Part shown: in pieces, positions 1-5,540 of the stretch
How the letters are laid out: every line of letters begins with the position of its first letter
Numbering within the stretch: the first letter of the stretch is position 1
Assembly (NCBI GenBank): GCA_029821455.1
Contig: JALGTI010000091.1
Span: forward strand, 1-10,285
Direction: 5' to 3'
From: Candidatus Zipacnadia bacterium
GTDB taxonomy: Bacteria > Armatimonadota > Zipacnadia > Zipacnadales > Zipacnadaceae
DNA: 10,285 nt
The notes under the pieces: model-generated
What the model saw: the letters and a program-made list of their open reading frames with translations, nothing else
Told to the model about the DNA's origin: nothing
Databases searched by the model: none
Made by a program: the position numbers and the translations under genes

Positions 1-390
1 GCCCAGGCCGAGCAGATGACCCAGCAGCCGGCTAGCGGGTCGTGGGATGAATGGGCTGCGGGGCAGCAGATGCAGGCGCCTCCGCGACAGCCAACCACAT
101 GGCGCGAGACCGCGCGCTTCCAGGGCAGTGGCACGTTCACTACGGTCCCGATAACCGTGCGCAGCCCCTGGCGCGTTCGCTATTTCACCGGCTACTCGTC
201 AGGCAGCGCTCTGGACCTGGACATCTTCTCCATCTTCCCTGACACGGGGCCTCTGTCCTTGCCGATAGTGACTGTTCAGAATAACCCCAACACCCAGGGC
301 ACAGGCTATGGCCGGGGCGGCGGCACCTTTCCTCTGACCATCGGAACCACCTACAACAATTGGATTGTGATCGTAGACCAGGGAGAGTAG
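1..390 (+). CDS. C-terminal part of a secreted-looking beta-rich protein (5' end outside window)
   Basis: The frame is open from the first base, so this is the 3' end of a longer gene; 129 residues are visible. The ATG at 16 lies in a Gln/Ala/Pro-rich linker and has no ribosome-binding site, so it is unlikely to be the true start. After the linker (about residues 1-30) comes a stretch of alternating hydrophobic and polar residues with GSGTFTT, SPWRVRY, LDLDIFSIF, a Gly-rich GTGYGRGGGTFPLTI and a closing WIVIVDQ. This pattern suggests a small beta-sandwich of the kind that ends many exported or membrane-anchored bacterial proteins with a disordered Pro/Gln linker. I do not recognise a named family. 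The stop codon TAG at 388-390 belongs to the palindromic repeat that begins at 387. The coding call is fairly sure; the function is unknown. Confidence 0.7.
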   Translation, partial: AQAEQMTQQPASGSWDEWAAGQQMQAPPRQPTTWRETARFQGSGTFTTVPITVRSPWRVRYFTGYSSGSALDLDIFSIFPDTGPLSLPIVTVQNNPNTQGTGYGRGGGTFPLTIGTTYNNWIVIVDQGE

Positions 391-455
391 GGGCGTGATT
401 CACCACGCCCAGATACATCACGAGAAACATAGGGCGCGGTGAATCGCGCCCCTAC
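387..455. repeat. Nested palindromic intergenic repeat (GTAGGGGCG type)
   Basis: Two 24-nt arms (387-410 and 432-455) are reverse complements of each other except at two positions, around a 21-nt centre. Each arm is itself a hairpin. The left has stem GGGCGTG/CACGCCC with loop ATTCAC; the right has stem GGGCGCG/CGCGCCC with loop GTGAAT. The two differences lie at one stem pair, T-A on the left and C-G on the right, so both hairpins stay perfectly paired. The outer ends read GTAGGGGC and GCCCCTAC. Similar GTAGGGGCG palindromes occur as dispersed repeats in Chloroflexota and other environmental bacteria (from memory). It could act as a bidirectional terminator or be a non-autonomous mobile repeat. 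Confidence 0.75.
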
Positions 456-597
456 AAGACTGCCTTACTGTTCACTCCGCCAACCTATCTGTGGCCTCCG
501 TGCACCTCCAGCAGCGCCGGAAAGCTAGCCCGCTGGGGCCACCACTGCCCGAGTCGGGCTGCCGATCGCAGCCGCCTCCATGAAGCGCTCGCCTGTG
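456..597. other. Convergent intergenic spacer with weak hairpins
   Basis: This spacer lies between the 3' ends of the left-edge gene and the minus-strand operon. It contains a small perfect hairpin at 557-573 (GGCTGC, five-base loop, GCAGCC) just downstream of the operon's last stop codon, and a looser pairing around 510-535. Neither is followed by a clear T-run, so I do not call a terminator with confidence. No open reading frame with a ribosome-binding site is visible. Confidence 0.35.
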
Positions 598-1113
598 CTA
601 TTCGGACGTCGGGGTGTACATGGCGACGACGTGCTGGATGCCGGCCTTCAGCTCCGCACTATTGATACGCCCGCCCAGGAACTCGGCCTGCAACAGCTTG
701 TTGAGTTCGGCGAAAACCTGACTGCGCTCCTTACCCTCCTCCAGCCAGGCATCAATAGTGACCTTGAGTTGCTCAATGCGCTTGAGCCCGATGGTGGCTA
801 TGTGTGCGTTGATGTCGGCCAGCACCTGCTCGGGGTCCGAGGTTTCAATCCGCTTCTCCAGGGCGGCATCCAGGTAGCTGAACACGCCGGTGTTGTGATC
901 GAAGGTGTAGTTCAACTGGGTGGTGGAGCCGCCTGGGGTCTCATAGATGACGGCAATATTGGTGCCGCACTCATCGCCACTCTCCCAGCTCGAGTAATCG
1001 TGGCGTAGATTGCCGTGACCGATGCGCCACTCCTCGGGCGACTGAAAGGATGCAATCAGGCTATCGAGGCGTTGTTTGAAGTCCTGATACGTTTCGTCGA
1101 AAGAATTCGACAA
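598..1113 (-). CDS. Conserved-looking protein of unknown function, 171 aa
   Basis: I do not recognise this protein. The frame is open from 1137, but the best start is the TTG at 1113: it has GGAGG at 1122-1126 eight bases upstream, while the TTG at 1137 has no such signal. From this start it reads MSNSFDETYQDFKQRLDSL. There is no signal peptide or membrane segment. The N-terminal third is mixed alpha/beta and contains WRIGHGNLRHDYSSW and a beta-like NIAVIYETPGG...LNYTFDHNTG stretch. The C-terminal half is mostly charged amphipathic helix (about residues 90-160). It lies 64 bp behind the amidohydrolase pair on the same strand, so it is probably the third gene of that operon and may serve the same pathway, but the sequence does not show what it does. 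Confidence 0.7.
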   Translation of the reverse strand: MSNSFDETYQDFKQRLDSLIASFQSPEEWRIGHGNLRHDYSSWESGDECGTNIAVIYETPGGSTTQLNYTFDHNTGVFSYLDAALEKRIETSDPEQVLADINAHIATIGLKRIEQLKVTIDAWLEEGKERSQVFAELNKLLQAEFLGGRINSAELKAGIQHVVAMYTPTSE

Positions 1114-1121
1114 TGCCACTT

Positions 1122-1126
1122 CCTCC
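1122..1126 (-). promoter_or_regulatory. Shine-Dalgarno that sets the start of the 171-aa gene
   Basis: On the minus strand this reads GGAGG, eight bases before the TTG at 1113. It lies inside the open frame that begins at 1137, which argues that the longer frame is not the real gene. Confidence 0.6.
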
Positions 1127-1177
1127 ACTGGTTGCAATCACGTGGCCAGAGCCCGCAACGTGGGGGCATCGCTTTGG

Positions 1178-1948
1178 TCAGTAGTCTTGCAAAACCGCCT
1201 GGGCGTTGGCCGCGCTGATGGCCGCAAGCTGGCTGGGTGTCAAATCCGCCTCGACCAGCTTCAAAGCTGCGGCCTCTGGATAAAACACCGGCGTATATGT
1301 CCCCCACAACAGTGACTGAACTCCCACCTGTTCGCTGGCCATGCCCAAGACTCCTGCCCCCTCCAGATGTGAGATCTCCAACCAGAGGTTGGACGCAGTC
1401 TGGAAGGTATCGGCCAGAGCCAGGGCCTCTCCTATCAGCGCATTATACACGACGAACCGGCAGGCAGGCCAGGCCACGGTCAGTTCACTCAGAGGCTCTA
1501 GGTCCACAGGCGGCACACTACAACAGGGCGGATGGGAGCGCTCGTCGAAAACTCGCGTGCAGATTGCCACAGCTACCTGGCAAGGAGTGGCCACCTTCGC
1601 CAACTCGCCAACCCGGCTGTCATCGAGGCCATACCCGTGATAGTTGGGATACAGGCGCACCATACGCGCACCGTGCTCAGACACACAGCGCTCCAGCTCC
1701 CGCTCCCAGCCACAGCAGGCCAGGTTGAGAGTGGGCTGGGGCAGTAGGCGCTCGCGGTGGCCATCGAGGGCCTCGAACAGAGCGTCATTGGCTGCCGCCG
1801 GGTCCAGATGCAGCACCGACTCCAGACTCCCCACCCACGCCTGCTCCACTTCCATTTCATCCATCTCGGCGAGTAGGTCAGCCGCATCAGTGATAGCCAG
1901 CCGGCGGAAGGGAAAGGGGCCCAGGTTGGCGTTGCAGTCAATCCTCAC
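1178..1948 (-). CDS. Amidohydrolase-like protein lacking the metal-binding HxH (probable pseudoenzyme)
   Basis: This 256-residue protein resembles a subgroup of the amidohydrolase_2 family. Its N-terminus, RIDCNANLGPFPFRR, sits where active members carry DxHxH, but both histidines are asparagine (N6, N8). Further motifs that I recall for the subgroup follow: RLYPNYHGYGL at about 98-108 and DERSHPP at about 125-131. A late LLWGTYTPVFYPEAA stretch (about 213-227) stands where active enzymes have GSD, so the late metal-binding Asp is also missing. The start is GTG at 1948, overlapping the upstream stop by four bases (GTGA), with AGGAGG eleven bases upstream. The coupling to an intact amidohydrolase suggests a structural or regulatory partner, or an enzyme with different chemistry. 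Family membership is likely; loss of the usual catalysis is inferred from the missing ligands. Confidence 0.8.
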   Translation of the reverse strand: MRIDCNANLGPFPFRRLAITDAADLLAEMDEMEVEQAWVGSLESVLHLDPAAANDALFEALDGHRERLLPQPTLNLACCGWERELERCVSEHGARMVRLYPNYHGYGLDDSRVGELAKVATPCQVAVAICTRVFDERSHPPCCSVPPVDLEPLSELTVAWPACRFVVYNALIGEALALADTFQTASNLWLEISHLEGAGVLGMASEQVGVQSLLWGTYTPVFYPEAAALKLVEADLTPSQLAAISAANAQAVLQDY

Positions 1949-2697
1949 AGCTTCAACAGCCTCCTAATGTTCTCGCCGAGAATGAGGCGCTTGTCAGCCT
2001 CCGGTATGTCTGCGCCGGTCACTTTCGCCAGTTGCGAGGCAAAGCTACGGCCCCCGGCATCGGACCCGTAAACGACACGCTCAGCACCGACCACAGCCAC
2101 TGCCTTCTCTGTCTGGCCGCGCTCCGGATCCCCGCCCGCTAGGTCCAGGAACACGTTGGGCAGGTCGGGCACACAGTTTATGCCATGCTCCCATTGGCCA
2201 CCGCAGTGGGCCATCAGGAAGTTGGCGTGTGGATGCCGGGCTGCCAGTTCCGCCAGGTCCGATGGGCGCGATTCATGCTCCATCTGCCCCACCGTCTTGC
2301 GCCACGTGTGCTGCAGCAACGGCACCTCCAGTTCGGCGGCATACTGACAGATTGGGTCCATCCCCGGATCGGTGCAGCGGCGACAGACCCACGCCTTCAG
2401 GCCGCGCATCGGGCCCTGCGCCACGCAGCGCTCCATCTCGGCCAGGGACACTTCCGGATGAGCGGGGCTGACATAACAAAAGCCGATGATGCGGCCGGGA
2501 TTGTGCCCGGCGGCATCGAGCACGAAATCGTTGGCCTCCGCTACCTCCTCAGGCGTCGGCTGGCACACAAGACTGCTGCCCAACGAAAGGCAGACAACAT
2601 CAATGCCGAGCTTGTCGGCAAAGTACAGTAAGCGGGCAGCCCGCTGCTGCGCCGTGCCTTCAAATGCGATCAGATGAGTGTGGCAGTCAATAATCAT
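1945..2697 (-). CDS. Metal-dependent amidohydrolase (amidohydrolase_2 / TIM-barrel), 250 aa
   Basis: This is a probable cytosolic TIM-barrel hydrolase or decarboxylase of the amidohydrolase superfamily; the substrate is unknown. The expected ligands are present in order: DCHTH (H6, H8), LLQHTW (H130), FLMAHCGG (H164) and VYGSDAGGR (D213). The GLK motif near residue 101 fits barrel strand 3, and the C-terminal LILGENIRRLLKL helix is typical of the family. The ATG at 2697 places HxH at the very N-terminus, as usual, although no strong Shine-Dalgarno precedes it. It is the first gene of a minus-strand operon, and its stop overlaps the start of the divergent paralogue by four bases, so the two products are probably made in similar amounts. 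ACMSD-like and lactonase-like enzymes share this layout, so I do not assign a reaction. Confidence 0.85.
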   Translation of the reverse strand: MIIDCHTHLIAFEGTAQQRAARLLYFADKLGIDVVCLSLGSSLVCQPTPEEVAEANDFVLDAAGHNPGRIIGFCYVSPAHPEVSLAEMERCVAQGPMRGLKAWVCRRCTDPGMDPICQYAAELEVPLLQHTWRKTVGQMEHESRPSDLAELAARHPHANFLMAHCGGQWEHGINCVPDLPNVFLDLAGGDPERGQTEKAVAVVGAERVVYGSDAGGRSFASQLAKVTGADIPEADKRLILGENIRRLLKL

Positions 2698-2843
2698 GGG
2701 CAGTATTCACACCAAGACCTGGGAACTCGATAACCACAGGTCGCCCTAACGTCTGAGCGCTACGAGTCACATTCGCCAGCAAAGCGCGTAGGCCTGCCCC
2801 GGAAGTCAGCAAACTGCTACAGGCTTGCAGCCTGGGCACAAAA

Positions 2844-2925
2844 GGAGGGGCCGAATGCGAAGCATCCGGCGTGTTATTACAACGGGCTGGATCGGGCTCC
2901 TGGCCCATACGGCCCCTCCAACCAG
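2844..2925 (-). repeat. 82-nt structured repeat, copy B
   Basis: Read on the minus strand, this copy begins CTGGTTGGAGGGGCC and ends GGCCCCTCC. It aligns without gaps to 5351-5432 at 63 of 82 positions. GGAGGGGC and GCCCCTCC form an outer stem. Near the 3' side is a nine-pair hairpin with arms GCCGGATGC and GCATTCGGC and loop TTC. In the other copy one pair of this hairpin changes from C-G to T-A, a compensatory change. A second hairpin (GGGC, five-base loop, GCCC) is less conserved. If it were transcribed with the amidohydrolase operon it would lie in the 5' leader, but the other copy lies behind a gene, so a dispersed repeat or small RNA is at least as likely. Confidence 0.75.
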
Positions 2926-2992
2926 ACAAACATAGAGTACATCGGCAGGATGCGGATGCCATGTCCCGGGTAAAGTCCCAGCTTTTCCCTGC

Positions 2993-3021
2993 TTGACAGC
3001 CCTATTCGGGGGGCATAGAAT
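2993..3021 (+). promoter_or_regulatory. Sigma-70 type promoter of the M48 lipoprotein gene
   Basis: TTGACA at 2993-2998 (consensus -35) is followed, after exactly 17 bp, by TAGAAT at 3016-3021 (one mismatch to the -10 consensus). This predicts a transcription start near 3028 and a leader of roughly 65 nt before the ATG at 3095. Confidence 0.7.
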
Positions 3022-3094
3022 GCTCTGGAGAACCTCACAGACCAGCTAAGTGTCTAAGCTACTGTAAGAGCAAGCCCACAAAGGGGCGGTCGCT

Positions 3095-5239
3095 ATGAGG
3101 AGAGCGAGACTGTGGCGGGGCCGGTGCGTAGCAGTGCGGTTGTTGGCTCTGCTGGTTCTGGCGGGGCTGGCGGCAGGCTTGAGTGGCTGCAATGAGGACG
3201 ACATCGAGCGCGAACTGGGTAGTATGTCAGCCCGTTCGGTTGAGAGTAGCTATCGCGTGGTGCGTGATCCGCTGCTCAACGAGTGGATTGACAATATGGG
3301 CCAGACAATGGTGGCATACTGCACGCGTCAGCAGATCCCCTATCAGTTCAAGATAATTGACACCGACGTGGTGAACGCGTTCGCCGCCCCATACGGCCAC
3401 ATCTACGTGACCACGGGGTTGATTGAGTTCGCCGAGGACGAAGACGAGGTCTGGGGCGTAGTGGGCCATGAAATCGGCCACGTCGTGCGTCGCCACAGTA
3501 TCAAGTCGGTAAAAGAGGGCTTCCTGTTCAACCTGGCTACAGTGCTAATCGGTTCGAAGAACGAAACATTTGGTGATATTGCGGGCCTGGGGCTGGGGTT
3601 GTTGTCGCTGCGCCACAGCCGCAAGGACGAGTATCAGGCCGACGACCAAGGAACCCGACTGGCATATCTAGCCGGCCACGATCCTCGAGGCAACACAGAC
3701 TTCTTCGCCCGGCTGTTTGATGAGATGGAGCACCGGCACCGGGCTAGCTACCTGGAGGTGATGTTCAGAACACACCCGCCCACCGAGCGACGCATCACAC
3801 GGCAGATGGCCCACCCGGAGTTGGATGAGACCAATGTGGACGCCTTGCTGCGTACCGCCCGCGGCTATATGCAGCGTGGTCGCTACGCCGTCGCTTTTGA
3901 ACACTTGGACAAGGCACTCAGCGCCGCGCCGGACTCCCCACAGATACTGACGGTGCTGGGCGATGCTCTAGCGGCCCGCGGGGAGTGGGAATCGGCCGCC
4001 AAGTGTTATGAACACGCCCTGCAGTCATGGCCAGCCGACCCTTATGTCCAGCAGCAGCTAGCCATGGCGGAGCCGGAGCATCCCGACCAGACCCTGGCTA
4101 TGACCCCCGCTGAGCAGGACGCGGCCAGAAATACTCTCACCAGAGCCGAGTTGCTGGCCCTGCGTGCCAGCAGTACACGGATTGAGATGCAAAGCATCTC
4201 ACAGCAGATAGACTCGCGCACAAGAACACTGGCGAAATCAGCCACAGACGTCAATGACTCCTTGATGGACCTGGGGACCAGCAGCACAGAGTTGTCCTCG
4301 GGCGCGCAGCAGGCGATGTTGGCAGTAAACGGCGCGGTCGCCAAGGCCTCCGATTCGGTGTATAGCCTAGAGAGGCTGGGGAAAGTGCTAGACGAGGCCG
4401 GAGCAGAAGTTCGTTCTCTCACCCAGCAGGGCCTTGCTGCACTGCAGGCGGCCAGCGAAGGCAATGCCCAGGCCGGGGAAGTCGCCATCGCGACCCGCAG
4501 CCTGGTGGAGATCGAGGCGGCCCTGAATGAATTGCAGAGCGCGAGCGAGGGAGCCGGCGCATCGCTATCAGAAGTTGAGAGGGCACAGCGGTCCGCCCAG
4601 AGTACACTAGAAGACGCCACGCGCCTGATGAGGTTTGCCCGAGAAGTAGATGCCACTCGCAGAGCTTACTGGGCTGCGAAGGCGGAAGTGGCAAAGGCCA
4701 AAGACCGACCTGACTCGGACGCGCTAGCCCGGGCCAAGCGTCGAATGGAGTCGGCCAGATGGGAGTTGATGATGGCCGAAATGCAGGAGTCCAACTATAT
4801 CTCCCGCGTCAACGACTCCGCAAGGGTAACTGACCGGCATGGCACCACTGCCTGGGAGAAGGTGGATAGCGCAAGGCAGACTGCCCATAACGCTCAGGTG
4901 CGGCTAACAGTTGCCAGGCTCAACCTCATGGCCCTGGCCCAGTCGTCCGCAATGCGCCAGGCCCTCGACAAGCTAGTGGCCTACTACACCATGGCTACCC
5001 CGCGGCAGGCAGCCGAACTGAGAGAAACCGGGCTCGGGGTGGGTGACGCAGCGGTTGTCCTGGCCGCCAGCAAGAGCAGCGGAATCGCTCCGCTTACCCT
5101 GGCCGGCACTCCTAGTCCCACTCGCAGTATAGTGGACGCTATTTCCAGGCCTGGCGAGAGTCTGATGGGGCCACGCCTGCTGCTGCGCTTCCTGTCTGCA
5201 GCAATGACCCAGGAAGTTGAGCTCCAGACTGAGGGATAG
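3095..5239 (+). CDS. M48-family metalloprotease lipoprotein with TPR-like and long coiled-coil C-terminal region
   Basis: This 714-residue protein is a probable envelope zinc protease. The N-terminus has basic residues, a hydrophobic core and a lipobox LSGC (C32), so it should be exported and lipidated. The protease domain spans about residues 45-240. HEIGH (125-129) supplies two zinc histidines and the catalytic Glu, and DEYQAD (178-183) supplies the third ligand, E179. GHIYVTTGLI and HPPTERR are family motifs. Residues 250-320 form two or three TPR-like helix pairs, as in BepA/YfgC-type M48 proteins, which work on outer-membrane protein quality control. Those proteins are usually under 500 residues; this one continues with about 300 residues of Ala/Gln/Ser-rich heptad-like helix (about 345-640) resembling methyl-accepting-protein stalks. 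The gene has its own promoter and stands alone. The protease call is firm; the role of the tail is unknown. Confidence 0.88.
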   Translation: MRRARLWRGRCVAVRLLALLVLAGLAAGLSGCNEDDIERELGSMSARSVESSYRVVRDPLLNEWIDNMGQTMVAYCTRQQIPYQFKIIDTDVVNAFAAPYGHIYVTTGLIEFAEDEDEVWGVVGHEIGHVVRRHSIKSVKEGFLFNLATVLIGSKNETFGDIAGLGLGLLSLRHSRKDEYQADDQGTRLAYLAGHDPRGNTDFFARLFDEMEHRHRASYLEVMFRTHPPTERRITRQMAHPELDETNVDALLRTARGYMQRGRYAVAFEHLDKALSAAPDSPQILTVLGDALAARGEWESAAKCYEHALQSWPADPYVQQQLAMAEPEHPDQTLAMTPAEQDAARNTLTRAELLALRASSTRIEMQSISQQIDSRTRTLAKSATDVNDSLMDLGTSSTELSSGAQQAMLAVNGAVAKASDSVYSLERLGKVLDEAGAEVRSLTQQGLAALQAASEGNAQAGEVAIATRSLVEIEAALNELQSASEGAGASLSEVERAQRSAQSTLEDATRLMRFAREVDATRRAYWAAKAEVAKAKDRPDSDALARAKRRMESARWELMMAEMQESNYISRVNDSARVTDRHGTTAWEKVDSARQTAHNAQVRLTVARLNLMALAQSSAMRQALDKLVAYYTMATPRQAAELRETGLGVGDAAVVLAASKSSGIAPLTLAGTPSPTRSIVDAISRPGESLMGPRLLLRFLSAAMTQEVELQTEG

Positions 5240-5253
5240 CCCTTGCTCGCCCG

Positions 5254-5345
5254 CCTCACCCCCCGACCCCCTCTCCTTCCAGGAGAGGGGGAGTTAAGCT
5301 TGATTTCCCCCCTCCCTTCAGGGGGAGAGGGCTAGGGGGTAGGTC
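5254..5345. repeat. Nested C/G-rich palindromic repeat (CCCCCTCTCC type)
   Basis: The left half contains a perfect ten-pair hairpin: CCCCCTCTCC (5267-5276), loop TTCCA, GGAGAGGGGG (5282-5291). The right half (about 5303-5345) is a diverged reverse complement of the left, so the whole is a palindrome of palindromes, as at 387-455 but unrelated in sequence. Repeats of the form CTCACCCCC...CCCCTCTCC...GGAGAGGGG are, from memory, common dispersed elements in Chloroflexota and other environmental genomes. It begins 14 bp after the M48 stop codon and could terminate transcription from both sides. Confidence 0.65.
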
Positions 5346-5350
5346 AGTCA

Positions 5351-5432
5351 CTGGTTGGAGGGGCCAAATGGGGCAGCGGCCCCATCTGGCCCGCTAGTGT
5401 AGTAAGCTGGATGCTTGGCATTCAGCCCCTCC
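5351..5432 (+). repeat. 82-nt structured repeat, copy A
   Basis: Same length as 2844-2925 and 63 of 82 positions identical when that copy is read on the minus strand. Outer stem GGAGGGGC (5357-5364) pairs with GCCCCTCC (5425-5432). An internal hairpin pairs CCAAATGGGGC with GCCCCATCTGG around AGCG, with one mismatch. The 3' hairpin has arms GCTGGATGC and GCATTCAGC with loop TTG. The middle of the element (about 5394-5405) is the only poorly conserved part. It starts five bases after the preceding palindrome. Whether it is transcribed is unknown. Confidence 0.75.
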
Positions 5433-5480
5433 GAACGACCACAAGCAGGATACCTGCACCACACGGTCCAAATAGATGCA

Positions 5481-5510
5481 GGCCCCGCCCATAAAGCCGT
5501 GGGCGAGGCC
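5481..5510 (-). terminator. Terminator-like hairpin behind the esterase-like gene
   Basis: GGCCCCGCCCA and TGGGCGAGGCC form an eleven-pair stem with one mismatch around an eight-base loop. It lies 30 bp downstream of the minus-strand stop codon at 5541. The following bases on that strand (TGCATCTATTT) are only mildly T-rich, so termination is plausible but not certain. Confidence 0.4.
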
Positions 5511-5540
5511 ACCTGATCGGCGGAGGGAGTTGTTCCGGTC

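Larger units (their letters stand above)
2698..3094. other. Divergent intergenic region, 397 bp
   Basis: This separates the minus-strand amidohydrolase operon from the plus-strand M48 lipoprotein gene. It holds the 82-nt structured repeat (2844-2925), a small perfect hairpin at 2820-2834 (CAGGCT, TGC loop, AGCCTG) and the promoter at 2993-3021. I found no convincing promoter for the minus-strand operon. The minus-strand frame crossing 2687-2962 looks spurious, because it runs through the repeat and has no protein-like composition. Confidence 0.6.
5240..5540. other. Convergent intergenic region packed with palindromes, 301 bp
   Basis: This lies between the convergent ends of the M48 gene and the esterase-like gene. 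It contains three separate structured elements in succession: a C/G-rich nested palindrome (5254-5345), the 82-nt repeat (5351-5432) and a terminator-like hairpin (5481-5510). No protein-coding frame with a start signal is visible. Confidence 0.6.

Noticed and set aside
387..455. Could the nested palindrome be a CRISPR repeat pair?
   Set aside because: There are only two inverted, not direct, copies and no spacer array; it is a palindromic intergenic repeat.
580..1008. 142-residue plus-strand open frame opposite the 171-aa gene
   Set aside because: It is the antisense shadow of 598-1113, has no ribosome-binding site and lacks protein-like motifs.
2687..2962. 91-residue minus-strand frame upstream of the amidohydrolase
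   Set aside because: It crosses the 82-nt repeat and overlaps the true start; no protein-like pattern or ribosome-binding site.
4042..4656. 204-residue minus-strand open frame inside the M48 gene
   Set aside because: Its Ser/Ala/Arg-rich composition is typical of antisense to a coiled-coil gene; the plus-strand frame is clearly the protein.
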